64,000 nucleotides of DNA from Bradyrhizobium manausense (GCF_018129685.1 NZ_JAFCLG010000003.1:186001-250000), one strand, 5' to 3'. Positions 44,092 through 53,671 are shown, counted from the first letter of the stretch. Notes: generated by a model not told the origin, from the sequence alone. Made by a program: numbers and translations.

Positions 44092-46941
44092 TTAATTCAG
44101 TGCCTCGTTGAGCGCCGCGTTGAGCGCCGCAAGACCTTTCTTCAGCGGACCCTTCAGATGCACCCGAAGCGCGCGTCGGCCGCGCTCGGTGAGCACGTCG
44201 AAATCGCCGCGGGCCTGCGCCGCCTTGATCACGCCAAAGCTTGCCTTCTGGCCCGGCACCGCAAGATCCTTGGCGTCATCGGCCGTGATCTGGAGAAACA
44301 CGCCACTGTCGGGCCCGCCTTTATAGGCCTGACCCGTGGAGTGCAGGAATCGCGGGCCGAATTCGGCCGCCGTTGCGAGATGCCGCTTTTCGAGCACGGC
44401 CGAGCGCATCTCCTGCAGCGCATCGATCGTGGCCTTGTCGCGCGCGATGTAGCCGAGCAGGGCAAAATAATCGCCGCGCCGCGAGCGCGTGATATGCGCC
44501 TTCAGCCAGGACGTCAGGTCGCCATTGGCTCCCATCGTGCGCAACGCGGCCGCATTGGCGTCGTCGGTGTAAAGGTCGAACTCCGCGGTCGTGACCACGG
44601 GCTCTTCGGCCGGCAATGCGCCTGTTTTCTCATAGGCTGACGTGAGCTCGCGGGTCTTGATCTTGGCCGCTTCGACGTCGGGCTGGTCGAACGGATTGAT
44701 GCCGAGGATCGAGCCAGCAACGGCCGTGGCCATCTCGAAGCGGAAGAATTCCTGGCCGAGATGATCGATCGACTTCATCACGATGCGCACGACGGGATGA
44801 CCGGCCGCCTCGATTGCAGCAAGCTTCGCGTCATGGCCGGCATCTGCCTCGCCTTCGGTCCTGATATCGATGAAGAAGCGGTCAGTGCCATAGACCGCGG
44901 GATCGCCCAGCGGCTCGCCGGCGATCGGGATCAGGCCCTTGCCTTCCTTGCCGGTCGATTCCGCGATGAGCTGTTCGGCCCAGGCGCCGAAATCGGCGAT
45001 CTTCTTCGACGACAGGATCGTCACCTTGTCGCGGCCTTCCAGGCCGGCAAGGCCCATGGCGAGGCCGAGCTGCACGCCCGGGTTCTCGCTCGGCGGCACG
45101 TCCGGTCCGCAGGAGCGCGCCATGGACAGCGCATGCTTGAGGAAGGTCTTGACGTCGATGCCGGCCGTGGCCGCCGGCACCAGGCCGAACGGCGACAGCA
45201 CCGAATAGCGGCCGCCGATCGACGGTTCGCCATGGAAGATGCGGGCGTAGTTCAGCTTCTTGGCGGCCTTCTCCAGCGACGATCCAGGGTCGGTCACCGC
45301 GATGAAGCGGAAGCCGGTCCTGGCCTTCGGGCCGAGCGCCTGCGCGACGCGTTCGTGGAAATAGTCTTTCATCGCGTTCGGCTCGGTGGTGCCGCCGGAC
45401 TTGCTGGAGACGATGAAAACGGTGTTGGCGATGTCGATCTTGGCCTCCATCGCCCGCACCTGCGCCGGGTCGGTGGAGTCGAGCACATGCAGCTTCGGAA
45501 AGCCCGTCTTTCTCGGGAAGGTCTCGGCCAGCACCTCGGGCCCGAGACTCGAACCGCCCATGCCGAGCACGACGGCGTCGGAGAATTTCTGGCCCTTCAC
45601 GCGGCTCGCATAGTCCTCATAGTCGGCGACGTCGGCGTTCGCCGCGCTGTCGAGCCAGCCGAGCCATTTGTCTTCGTCCGTTCCGGTCCAGACCGACTTG
45701 TCGCGCTGCCACAGCCTGCGGATCTTTGCAGATGCGCGCCATTCCTCGGTGCTCTTGGCCACGGCCTTGCCGAGCCCTTCACCCAGCGAAAGCTGCTGGC
45801 GGTCGATCGCGGGGCCAAGCACGGTTGCGCGCTTGTGGGCGACCGCGCCGTAGAGCTTGTCGGCGGCATCGGCAAACTGCTTGACGCCGTCCTTGACCAG
45901 CTCCTCGGTGATCGCGTCGAGCGAGACGCCGGATCGCTCCAGCTCTTCCAGCACGCGGGTGGCGTCCTCGACATTCTCCTCGAGGCTGTCGCGCGGCTTG
46001 CCATGGTCGCGGAAGGCATCGAGCGTTGCCGGCGGTACGGTGTTGATGGTGTCGGGGCCGATCAGCTCCTCGACATAGAGCACGTCGCTGTAGTCCTTGT
46101 TCTTGGTGCCGGTCGAGGCCCACAGCATGCGCTGCGGCTTGGCGCCCTTGGCGGCGAGCTTGTCCCAGCGCGGACCCGAGAACAGGCGCTTGTAGTCCTG
46201 ATAGGCGACCTTGGCGTTGGCGATCGCGACCTTGCCCTTCAGTGCGGCGAGGCGCTCCTTCTCCGACGGGTCGTTGGCGCGAGCGATCTTCTCGTCGAGC
46301 TGCTTGTCGACCACGCTGTCGATGCGGCTGACGAAGAAGCTCGCCACGCTCGCGACATGCGAGGGGTCACCGCCGCCGGCGACGTATTTTTCGAGACCGG
46401 CAAGATAGGCCTCGGCGACCTGGAGATAGACCGCCTTGGAGAACAGCAGCGTGATGTTGATGCTGATGCCGTCGCCAATCAGCGTCTCGATCGCCGGCAG
46501 GCCCTCCGGCGTCGCCGGCACCTTCACCATCAAATTCTTGCGGCCCACGTCCTTCCAGAGCCGCCGTGCCTCAGTGACCGTGCCAGCGGTGTCCATCGCC
46601 AGATACGGCGAGACCTCGAGGCTGACATAGCCGTCATGGCCTTTGAGTTTGTCATAGACCGGGCGCAGCACGTCGGCGGCCGCCTGGATGTCCTCGACCG
46701 CGACCGCCTCGAACAAATCGGCCACGGTCCGGTCGCCGCGCTTCAGCGCCTTGCCGATCGGCGCGTCGTACTCGTCCGAGCTGCCGATAGCCTTTTCGAA
46801 AATCGAGGGGTTGGAGGTGACGCCCTTGACGCCGTCGGTGTCGATCAGCCGCTTCAAATCGCCCTTGGCGATGAAGCCGCGGGCCAGGAAGTCGAGCCAG
46901 ACCGCTTGTCCGTGCTTTTCCAGTTCTTTGACGGGATTCAT
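44092..46941 (-). CDS. tal-pgi: transaldolase/glucose-6-phosphate isomerase fusion
   Basis: A 949-aa bifunctional protein. Residues about 1-370 are a transaldolase: NPVKELEKHGQAVWLDFLAR, VKGVTSNPSIFEKAI, and the Schiff-base lysine in LMVKVPATPEGLPAI. Residues about 400-949 are phosphoglucose isomerase: VLGMGGSSLGPEVLAE, FIVSSKSGGTTEPNAM, SIGGRYSVLSPFGLVPA. The fused form is known from several bacteria including rhizobia and actinobacteria. The ATG at 46941 follows GGAG; a TTG at 46959 is in frame. First gene of the operon, joining glycolytic hexose phosphates to the pentose-phosphate pathway. Confidence 0.96.
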   Translation of the reverse strand: MNPVKELEKHGQAVWLDFLARGFIAKGDLKRLIDTDGVKGVTSNPSIFEKAIGSSDEYDAPIGKALKRGDRTVADLFEAVAVEDIQAAADVLRPVYDKLKGHDGYVSLEVSPYLAMDTAGTVTEARRLWKDVGRKNLMVKVPATPEGLPAIETLIGDGISINITLLFSKAVYLQVAEAYLAGLEKYVAGGGDPSHVASVASFFVSRIDSVVDKQLDEKIARANDPSEKERLAALKGKVAIANAKVAYQDYKRLFSGPRWDKLAAKGAKPQRMLWASTGTKNKDYSDVLYVEELIGPDTINTVPPATLDAFRDHGKPRDSLEENVEDATRVLEELERSGVSLDAITEELVKDGVKQFADAADKLYGAVAHKRATVLGPAIDRQQLSLGEGLGKAVAKSTEEWRASAKIRRLWQRDKSVWTGTDEDKWLGWLDSAANADVADYEDYASRVKGQKFSDAVVLGMGGSSLGPEVLAETFPRKTGFPKLHVLDSTDPAQVRAMEAKIDIANTVFIVSSKSGGTTEPNAMKDYFHERVAQALGPKARTGFRFIAVTDPGSSLEKAAKKLNYARIFHGEPSIGGRYSVLSPFGLVPAATAGIDVKTFLKHALSMARSCGPDVPPSENPGVQLGLAMGLAGLEGRDKVTILSSKKIADFGAWAEQLIAESTGKEGKGLIPIAGEPLGDPAVYGTDRFFIDIRTEGEADAGHDAKLAAIEAAGHPVVRIVMKSIDHLGQEFFRFEMATAVAGSILGINPFDQPDVEAAKIKTRELTSAYEKTGALPAEEPVVTTAEFDLYTDDANAAALRTMGANGDLTSWLKAHITRSRRGDYFALLGYIARDKATIDALQEMRSAVLEKRHLATAAEFGPRFLHSTGQAYKGGPDSGVFLQITADDAKDLAVPGQKASFGVIKAAQARGDFDVLTERGRRALRVHLKGPLKKGLAALNAALNEALN

Positions 46942-47244
46942 GGTGCTTTTTATCTCCAAGCCTGCGGGCGGAGGGGGTTTCCGCGCCGGTCCTGACGCGC
47001 TATCCTGTAGCTAACATGCTCCCGGGAGGGAACCAATCAAGGGTATCAGCGTCATAGTCCCAGTGTAACTCCGTCGCGATCATGACGATCCAGGCGGCAG
47101 TTGCGGTTTTGCGCAATAAAAATTGGACGTTCGGCCAGGTCTTGTTGCGTGAGGTCAATCTGTCGCGTCACGGAGTGTCTTCGGCGGACGGCCGTCCGCC
47201 GGACATCGTTGGCTCGGTCGCAAATGGCCATGCTGGGGGAAAGC
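46942..47244. other. 303-bp divergent intergenic region, tal-pgi / STM3941-like gene
   Basis: It holds a 10-bp palindrome CTCCCGGGAG (47020-47029) and, on the plus strand, GGAAC (47029-47033), 16 bp, CGTC (47050-47053), one mismatch from the EcfG consensus and about 190 bp upstream of the plus-strand gene. On the minus strand a TTGATT (47040-47035) could be a -35 for tal-pgi, but the -10 is poor. The open frame from 47101 upstream of ATG 47245 shows no protein-like character. Nothing else is seen. Confidence 0.3.
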
Positions 47245-47886
47245 ATGCACGCACATCCTGATGGCGCTGTGGTCGCCGATAGGAGGCAGCCGATCGCGCC
47301 GGCCGTCTTGATCGATGCATCTCACGATCTCGAAATCAGTCAATGCGTGACGCGCCTGCGGCTGCTGGTCGCGGCGGGGTTCGCGCTGACGCTGCTGAGC
47401 GCGAGCCTTGCTTTCGACTGGTGGGGCGACATAGCTCCCTATGATCCGACGATCGGCTACCTCGGCGTCGCGCTGTTCGGCCCGGTCACCGCGTGGCTGA
47501 TCTGGATGCTGCCGGCGGAGCGCGGGTCGGTCGTGATCCTCACCAACTACGGCATCCGCGACTTGCGGATCGGTAATGAATTTCTGCTGTGGGACTCAAT
47601 TGCGGATGTTTCGGCTGAGGAGTGCCGCGGTCACAAGGTGATTGTGCTGACCCCGACGCCGGCCTTGCAGCGGCAGCTCTCCTGCATCCGCACGGCCGCG
47701 CGCGGTGTCCGGACCGATCGGATCGTCATCCGGCCCGAAGGTTTGGCGACCGATTTTGACCCACTGCTGCGGGCTTGCCGCGACTGTCATGCTGCAAGCC
47801 ACCAGGCTGCGGCAACCAGTCAACCCACCGCATTGCAGCAGGAAGATGAATGCCGCAGCCAAGGCGTCGCCGCGCGAGCGTCATAA
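47245..47886 (+). CDS. STM3941-like membrane protein
   Basis: A 213-aa protein with two membrane helices (about 35-55 and 70-90) and a cytosolic C-terminal domain reading ILTNYGIRDLRIGNEFLLWD then IADVSAEECRGHKVIVLTP and DRIVIRPEGLATDFDPLL. The gene at 55036-55620 encodes a paralogue with FISRIGIRDTRLADETIAW and DSVIVDAGGLTMGAETLL. Both fit the STM3941 family of unknown function, which resembles small PH-like membrane-attached proteins. ATG 47245 is chosen for the GGGGGAAA before it; ATGs at 47224 and 47230 are also in frame. The histidine/glutamine-rich C-terminus is not conserved. Confidence 0.65.
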   Translation: MHAHPDGAVVADRRQPIAPAVLIDASHDLEISQCVTRLRLLVAAGFALTLLSASLAFDWWGDIAPYDPTIGYLGVALFGPVTAWLIWMLPAERGSVVILTNYGIRDLRIGNEFLLWDSIADVSAEECRGHKVIVLTPTPALQRQLSCIRTAARGVRTDRIVIRPEGLATDFDPLLRACRDCHAASHQAAATSQPTALQQEDECRSQGVAARAS

Positions 47887-48125
47887 GTTTGCCGCTCGCA
47901 AATCGTGATGTTGCAGTGCCGGAGAGGCTCGGCACCGGTATTGCCCGGATGTGGCGAGCCAGTGACAATTCGTGGAAATACGCCAAGATAGACAAAGATT
48001 CGCACAAATTACAGGCAAGTGCCTGTTCGTAATTCACCGAGTGCCTAGCTTGTGCGTTGCGTCGTATCGGCAGGCGGGTGTCCAATGATCGTCATGTGCT
48101 CACGCTGATTCGAGAAGCGGCCTGA

Positions 48126-48151
48126 GGAACGGTCCAGTAACTGCTTTCGTT
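48126..48151 (+). promoter_or_regulatory. EcfG-type promoter of prkA-yeaH-spoVR
   Basis: GGAAC (48126-48130), a 17-bp spacer, CGTT (48148-48151, continuing TTC): an exact match to the general-stress sigma factor consensus GGAAC-N16/17-CGTT. The predicted start point is about 25-30 bp upstream of the prkA ATG, a sensible leader length. The rest of the 299-bp gap 47887-48185 shows no gene. Confidence 0.75.
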
Positions 48152-48185
48152 TCAGCTTGTAGCGGAACTCACGCGGAGAGGGATC

Positions 48186-50129
48186 ATGTACAACGATTCT
48201 CTATTCAACGCTTTCGCTCGGTCGTTCGAGGCGAGAAGCCAGCACGACATGTCGATGGCGGAATACCTGGAATCGTGTCGAAGCGATCCCATGAAATACG
48301 CGAATGCGGCCGAGCGGTTACTAGCGGCGATTGGCGAGCCCCAGACGATCGACACGGCCAAGGACCCACGCCTTGGCCGTATTTTTTTGAACCGCACGAT
48401 CCGGACCTATCCGGCATTCGCCGGCTTCTACGGCATGGAAGAAACCATCGAGCGCATCGTTGGTTTCTTCCGCCATGCGGCGCAGGGCCTCGAGGAACGC
48501 AAGCAGATCCTCTATTTGCTCGGGCCCGTCGGCGGCGGCAAATCCTCGCTCGCCGAGCGGCTGAAGTCGCTGATGGAAGTGCACCCCATCTACGTGCTCA
48601 AGGCCGGCGATGAACTTTCGCCTGTTTTCGAGAGCCCGCTCAGCCTGTTCGATCCCGATCAGCTGGGGCCGATGCTCGAGGAGAAGTACGGCATTCCGCG
48701 CCGGCGTCTCACCGGTCTGATGAGCCCGTGGTGCTACAAGCGGCTGGAAGCCTTCGGCGGCGACATTTCCCAGTTCAGGGTCGCAAAAATCCAGCCGTCG
48801 CGGCTGCGCCAGATCGCGATCGCCAAGACCGAGCCGGGTGACGAGAACAACCAGGACATCTCCTCGCTGGTCGGCAAGGTCGATATCCGCAAGCTCGAGA
48901 CCTACGCGCAGAACGATCCCGATGCCTACAGCTATTCCGGCGGCCTCAACCGCGCCAACCAGGGCGTGCTCGAGTTCGTCGAAATGTTCAAGGCGCCGAT
49001 CAAGATGCTGCATCCGTTGCTGACCGCAACGCAGGAAGGCAACTACATCGGCACCGAGAATATCGGCGCGATCCCGTTCACCGGCGTCATCCTCGCGCAC
49101 TCCAACGAAGCGGAGTGGGCGAGCTTCAAGTCGAACAAGAACAACGAAGCCTTCATCGACCGCATCTGCGTCATCAAGGTGCCGTACTGCCTGCGGGCCA
49201 CCGAGGAGCAGAAGATCTACGAGAAGCTGATCCAGGGCTCCGAACTCGCGGCCGCGCCTTGCGCGCCCTCGACGCTGGAGACGCTGGCGCGGTTCTCGGT
49301 GATGTCGCGCCTGCGCAAGCACGAGAACTCGACGCTGTTCGGCAAGATGCGGGTCTATGACGGCGAGAGCCTGAAGGAATCCGATCCGAAGGCGCGCAGC
49401 GTCCAGGAATACCGCGATGCCGCCGGCGTCGACGAGGGCATGGACGGCGTCTCCACCCGCTTCGCCTTCAAGATCCTGGCTGCGACCTTCAACCACGATC
49501 CGCAGGAGGTTGCCGCCGACGCCGTGCATCTGATGTACGCGCTGGAGCAGTCGATCCGCAGGGAGCAGCTGCCTGAGGAAGTCGAGAAGCGCTATCTCGA
49601 ATTCATCAAGGCGGACCTTGCGCCCCGCTACGCCGAGTTCATCGGCAACGAGATCCAGAAGGCCTATCTGGAATCCTACTCGGATTACGGCCAGAACCTG
49701 TTCGACCGCTATGTCGATTATGCCGATGCATGGATCGAGGACCAGGACTTCAAGGATCCCGATACGGGCCAGTTGCTCGATCGCGAATTGTTGAACCAGG
49801 AATTGACGAAAATCGAGAAGCCGGCGGGCATCGCCAACCCGAAGGACTTCCGCAACGAGGTCGTCAAATTCTCGTTACGCTCCCGGGCCCAGAACGGCGG
49901 CAAGAATCCGTCCTGGACCTCCTATGAGAAGATTCGCGATGTGATCGAAAAGCGGATATTCTCTCAGGTCGAGGACCTGCTTCCGGTCATCTCGTTCGGT
50001 TCGAAGAAGGACGGCGAGACGGAGAAGAAGCACGGCGAGTTCGTCGCACGCATGGTGGAGCGCGGCTACACCGAGCGTCAGGTTCGCCGACTGGTCGAAT
50101 GGTATATGCGCGTGAAGCAAGCCGGTTGA
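48186..50129 (+). CDS. prkA: PrkA-type serine kinase / AAA+ protein
   Basis: A 647-aa protein (E. coli YeaG) with an AAA-like N-terminal domain containing the P-loop LGPVGGGKSSLAERL (Lys119) and a C-terminal domain related to protein kinases. Landmarks are FFRHAAQGLEERKQILYLLG, ANQGVLEFVEMFKAP, LTATQEGNYIGTENIGAIPF and VMSRLRKHENSTLFGKMRVYDGES. In E. coli YeaG acts with YeaH in nitrogen-starvation and stationary-phase adaptation. It is the first of three genes found together in many bacteria, and has the clearest EcfG promoter in the window. Confidence 0.95.
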   Translation: MYNDSLFNAFARSFEARSQHDMSMAEYLESCRSDPMKYANAAERLLAAIGEPQTIDTAKDPRLGRIFLNRTIRTYPAFAGFYGMEETIERIVGFFRHAAQGLEERKQILYLLGPVGGGKSSLAERLKSLMEVHPIYVLKAGDELSPVFESPLSLFDPDQLGPMLEEKYGIPRRRLTGLMSPWCYKRLEAFGGDISQFRVAKIQPSRLRQIAIAKTEPGDENNQDISSLVGKVDIRKLETYAQNDPDAYSYSGGLNRANQGVLEFVEMFKAPIKMLHPLLTATQEGNYIGTENIGAIPFTGVILAHSNEAEWASFKSNKNNEAFIDRICVIKVPYCLRATEEQKIYEKLIQGSELAAAPCAPSTLETLARFSVMSRLRKHENSTLFGKMRVYDGESLKESDPKARSVQEYRDAAGVDEGMDGVSTRFAFKILAATFNHDPQEVAADAVHLMYALEQSIRREQLPEEVEKRYLEFIKADLAPRYAEFIGNEIQKAYLESYSDYGQNLFDRYVDYADAWIEDQDFKDPDTGQLLDRELLNQELTKIEKPAGIANPKDFRNEVVKFSLRSRAQNGGKNPSWTSYEKIRDVIEKRIFSQVEDLLPVISFGSKKDGETEKKHGEFVARMVERGYTERQVRRLVEWYMRVKQAG

Positions 50130-50142
50130 GGCGGATGAGAAA

Positions 50143-51426
50143 GTGGCCATTCACATTATTGACAGGCGCCTGAATCCAGGCGGCAAGAGTCTTGAGAACC
50201 GCCAGCGGTTCTTGCGTCGGGCCAAATCCCTGGTGCAGGGCGCCGTCAAGAAGACCTCGCAGGAACGCGACATCAAGGACGTCCTGGAGGGTGGTGAGGT
50301 CACGATCCCGCTCGACGGCATGCACGAGCCGCGGTTCCGCCGTGAGGGCGGAACGCGCGACATGGTGCTGCCCGGCAACAAGAAGTTCATCGAGGGCGAT
50401 TATCTGCAGCGCTCCGGCCAGGGCAGCGCCAAGGATTCCGGTCCCGGTGAAGGCGACAGCGAAGATGCCTTCCGCTTCGTGCTCAGCCGCGACGAGTTCG
50501 TCGATCTCTTCCTCGACGATCTCGAACTGCCCGATCTTGCCAAGCGCAAGATTGCGCAGACCGAGAGCGAAGGCATCCAGCGCGCCGGCTACACCACGTC
50601 GGGCTCCCCCGCCAATATCTCCGTCAGCCGCACCGTGAAGCTGGCGCTCGCCCGCCGCATCGCACTCAAGCGTCCCAGCAAGGACGAGATCGACGAGCTG
50701 GAAGCCGAGATCGAAGCCTGCACCGACGAGGACGAGCGCGCCGGGCTCATCGCCCGGCTCGACAAGCTGAAGGCGAAGACCAAGCGCATTCCCTTCATCG
50801 ATCCGCTCGACATCCGCTATCGCCGCTACGAGAAGGTGCCGCGGCCGGTCGCGCAGGCCGTGATGTTCTGCCTCATGGACGTCTCCGGTTCGATGTCCGA
50901 GCACATGAAGGATCTCGCCAAGCGCTTCTACATGCTGCTCTATGTCTTCCTGAAGCGGCGCTACAAGCATGTCGAGATCGTCTTCATCCGACACACCGAC
51001 CGCGCCGAGGAAGTCGACGAGCAGACCTTCTTCTACGGCCCGGCCTCCGGCGGCACGCTGGTCTCCAGCGCGCTGCAGGCGATGCACGAGATCGTGCGCG
51101 AACGCTTCAATCCGTCGGACTGGAATATTTACGCCGCGCAGGCTTCGGACGGCGACAACTCCTATTCCGACGGCGAGCTCACGGGCATGCTGCTGACCGA
51201 GAAGATTCTACCGGTCTGCCAGTTCTTCGCCTATCTCGAGGTAGGCGAGTCGGGCGGCAGCGCCTTCGATCTCTCCGATTCCTCGCTCTGGACCCTCTAT
51301 GAGCGCCTGCGCAACTCTGGCGCACCGCTCTCGATGCGCAAGGTCAGCGAGCGCAGCGAGATCTTCCCGGTGTTCCACGATCTGTTCCAGCGCCGCGACA
51401 CAGCCCAGGAGAAAGCCGCTCCATGA
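50143..51426 (+). CDS. yeaH: YeaH/YhbH family protein with von Willebrand A domain (UPF0229)
   Basis: A 427-aa protein. The N-terminus IIDRRLNPGGKSLENRQRFL is the family signature, followed by a glycine-rich linker and helical segment, and a C-terminal VWA-like domain whose metal-site motif is DVSGSMSEHMKDLAKRF (Asp246, Ser248, Ser250). Start is GTG 50143, 13 bp after prkA. It overlaps spoVR by 4 bp. The family partners with PrkA; the molecular role is not established. Confidence 0.94.
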   Translation: MAIHIIDRRLNPGGKSLENRQRFLRRAKSLVQGAVKKTSQERDIKDVLEGGEVTIPLDGMHEPRFRREGGTRDMVLPGNKKFIEGDYLQRSGQGSAKDSGPGEGDSEDAFRFVLSRDEFVDLFLDDLELPDLAKRKIAQTESEGIQRAGYTTSGSPANISVSRTVKLALARRIALKRPSKDEIDELEAEIEACTDEDERAGLIARLDKLKAKTKRIPFIDPLDIRYRRYEKVPRPVAQAVMFCLMDVSGSMSEHMKDLAKRFYMLLYVFLKRRYKHVEIVFIRHTDRAEEVDEQTFFYGPASGGTLVSSALQAMHEIVRERFNPSDWNIYAAQASDGDNSYSDGELTGMLLTEKILPVCQFFAYLEVGESGGSAFDLSDSSLWTLYERLRNSGAPLSMRKVSERSEIFPVFHDLFQRRDTAQEKAAP

Positions 51427-52961
51427 CGGAACGCTTGTTCGAAGGCGCCGATTGGGATTTCCACACCTTGCAGCGCATCACCGATGCCTGCGAGGAGGTG
51501 GCGCTGAAGGATCTCGGGCTCGACGTCTACCCGAACCAGATCGAGGTCATCACCGCCGAGCAGATGCTGGATGCCTATTCGTCGGTCGGCATGCCGCTGT
51601 TCTACAAGCACTGGTCGTTCGGCAAGCACTTCGCGTATCACGAGGCCTCGTACCGCAAGGGCCTGATGGGCCTGGCCTATGAGATCGTGATCAACTCCTC
51701 GCCGTGCATCTCCTATCTGATGGAGGAGAACACGGCGACGATGCAGACGCTGGTGATCGCGCACGCCGCCTTCGGCCACAACCACTTCTTCAAGAACAAC
51801 TATCTGTTCAAGCAGTGGACCGATGCGGAAGGCATTCTGGATTATCTCGACTTCGCCAAGAACTACGTCATGCAGTGCGAGGAGCGCTACGGCCGCATCG
51901 AGGTCGAGCGCACGCTGGACGCTGCGCATGCGCTGATGTCGCATGGCATCGACCGCTATCCCGGCAAGAAGCAGCTGGATCTGCGCGAGGAGGAGAAGCG
52001 GGCCGGGCGGCGCCGCCAGCACGAGGAGGAAGTCTTCAACGACCTCTGGCGTACCGTGCCCAAGGGCGCCTCGAAGGCCAGGTCCGCGATCTCGCTCGAA
52101 CGGCGCCGCAAGCTGCTCGGCCTGCCGCAGGAAAATCTGCTCTATTTCCTGGAGAAGAGCGCGCCGCGCCTCGCCCCCTGGCAGCGCGAGCTGCTGCGCA
52201 TCGTCCGCCACATCGCGCAATATTTCTATCCGCAGAGCCAGACCAAGGTGATGAACGAGGGGACGGCGACCTACGTCCATTATCGGATCATGACCAAACT
52301 GCATCAGCAGGGGCGCATCACCGACGGCAATTTCCTCGAATTCCTGGGCTCGCACACCAACGTGGTGTTCCAGCCCGAATTCGACGACCCGCGCTACTCG
52401 GGCTTCAACCCCTATGCGCTTGGTTTCGCCGTGATGCAGGACATCGAGCGCATCGTCACCAGTCCGTCGGACGAAGACCGCGAGTGGTTCCCCGATATCG
52501 CCGGCAAGAACGACGTGATGGGTGTGCTGCGCGACGTCTGGGCCAATTACCGCGACGAAAGCTTCATCGCCCAGTTCTTGAGCCCGAAACTGATGCGGCA
52601 CTTCCGCATGTTCCACCTCCACGACGATCCCGAGGAGCGCGCCGGCATCCGGGTCGATGCCATCCACGATGAGCGCGGCTTCCGCCGCGTGCGCCGCGAG
52701 CTCGCACGTCAGCACGATGTCGGCTACATCGACGCCAATATCGAGGTGGTCGATGTCGATCTCTCCGGCGATCGCCGGCTGATCCTGCATCACCGCGTCA
52801 TCAAGGGCTCGCAGCTCAACGAGACCGATGCCAAGCGCGTGCTCCAGCATCTGGCCGATCTCTGGACCTACGACGTCGCGCTGATCGAAGTCGATGCGAA
52901 CGACAAGGTGCTGCGCGAATACGTCGTCAGCCCGCGTCCGATCCCGGCGGCGGTGGCCTGA
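51423..52961 (+). CDS. spoVR: SpoVR family protein
   Basis: A 512-aa protein of the SpoVR/YcgB family, named for a Bacillus cortex-formation gene but widespread in non-sporulating bacteria. Typical segments are WDFHTLQRITDACEEVALKD, NPCISYLMEENT-like SSPCISYLMEENTATMQTLV, AHAAFGHNHFFKNNYLFKQW, KVMNEGTATYVHYRIMTKL and FNPYALGFAVMQDIERI. The histidine/glutamate-rich positions suggest a metal site (inference). Its ATG overlaps the yeaH stop. Last gene of the stress trio. Confidence 0.95.
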   Translation: MTERLFEGADWDFHTLQRITDACEEVALKDLGLDVYPNQIEVITAEQMLDAYSSVGMPLFYKHWSFGKHFAYHEASYRKGLMGLAYEIVINSSPCISYLMEENTATMQTLVIAHAAFGHNHFFKNNYLFKQWTDAEGILDYLDFAKNYVMQCEERYGRIEVERTLDAAHALMSHGIDRYPGKKQLDLREEEKRAGRRRQHEEEVFNDLWRTVPKGASKARSAISLERRRKLLGLPQENLLYFLEKSAPRLAPWQRELLRIVRHIAQYFYPQSQTKVMNEGTATYVHYRIMTKLHQQGRITDGNFLEFLGSHTNVVFQPEFDDPRYSGFNPYALGFAVMQDIERIVTSPSDEDREWFPDIAGKNDVMGVLRDVWANYRDESFIAQFLSPKLMRHFRMFHLHDDPEERAGIRVDAIHDERGFRRVRRELARQHDVGYIDANIEVVDVDLSGDRRLILHHRVIKGSQLNETDAKRVLQHLADLWTYDVALIEVDANDKVLREYVVSPRPIPAAVA

Positions 52962-53002
52962 GGCTGTTACGCTGCGCACTAACGCGAGATGCGCGTTGAT
53001 GT

Positions 53003-53145
53003 GCCCTCGCCCCTTGCGGGAGAGGGCAGCGATGCTGGTTGACACGAGCTCACTGGGGTGAGGGGTATCTCGCCGCATTCCCGTGTCGATAGAGACCCCT
53101 CATCCGGCGCTTCGCGCCACCTTCTCCCGCAAGGGGAGAAGGGAA
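53003..53145. repeat. CCCTCTCCCGCAAGGGG-type intergenic repeat
   Basis: Between the convergent spoVR and DUF1801 genes. Left hairpin: GCCCTCGCCCC-TTGC-GGGAGAGGGC. Right hairpin: TTCTCCC-GCAAG-GGGAGAA. The arms are joined by CTCACTGGGGTGAGGGG and CCCCTCATCCGGCGC, which can also pair. This is a common mosaic repeat of Bradyrhizobium and relatives and may help end transcription from both sides. Confidence 0.65.
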
Positions 53146-53172
53146 GGCTCTCGTGCTGCGGCTACGCCTGTC

Positions 53173-53607
53173 CTACGTCGGTCGCTTCTTCGCTGGCTTC
53201 TTCTTCGCCTTGGACGCGTTGAGCTCCGCCGCCGCGCGGATCAATGCCTTCAATGCTTTTTCGTTGATCTTCGCACCCTCGCCGATATCGATCGCACGCC
53301 GCACGTTGCCGTCGAGGCTGGAGTTGAACAGGCCGGCCGGATCATCCAGCGCCGCGCCCCTGGCAAAAGTCAGCTTGACGACGGCCTTGTAGGTCTCGCC
53401 GGTGCAGATGATGCCGTCGTGCTCCCACACGGGAACGCCGCGCCATTTCCATTCCTCGACGACGTCAGGATCGGCCTCCTTGATCAGAGCGCGGACGCGC
53501 TTCAGCATCTCGCCGCGCCAGTCGCCGAGCTCCTTGATCCTGCCGTCGATCAGCTTCGAGGGCGACGCTCCGTCCGTTTCCTTGTTTGCGGTACCAGCTT
53601 TCTTCAC
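53173..53607 (-). CDS. DUF1801 domain-containing protein
   Basis: A 144-aa soluble protein related to the YdhG/DUF1801 fold. Matching features are LIDGRIKELGDWRGEMLKRV, ADPDVVEEWKWRGVPVWEHD, GIICTGETYKAVVKLTFARG and GLFNSSLDGNVRRAIDIGEG; the C-terminus is lysine-rich (SKAKKKPAKKRPT). Start GTG 53607 has GAGG seven bases upstream; the longer frame to 53703 includes repeat sequence and is rejected. Function unknown; the family resembles frataxin-like folds. Confidence 0.8.
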   Translation of the reverse strand: MKKAGTANKETDGASPSKLIDGRIKELGDWRGEMLKRVRALIKEADPDVVEEWKWRGVPVWEHDGIICTGETYKAVVKLTFARGAALDDPAGLFNSSLDGNVRRAIDIGEGAKINEKALKALIRAAAELNASKAKKKPAKKRPT

Positions 53608-53671
53608 GATCTTGCCTCGCTTCGGGTGTCGAGAAAGGGCATGCGAACAGATCAAGGGGTGTGACGCGGGC

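Noticed and set aside
47101..47244. N-terminal extension of the STM3941-like protein
   Set aside because: Cys/Arg-rich translation without family similarity and a good ribosome-binding site at the later ATG 47245.
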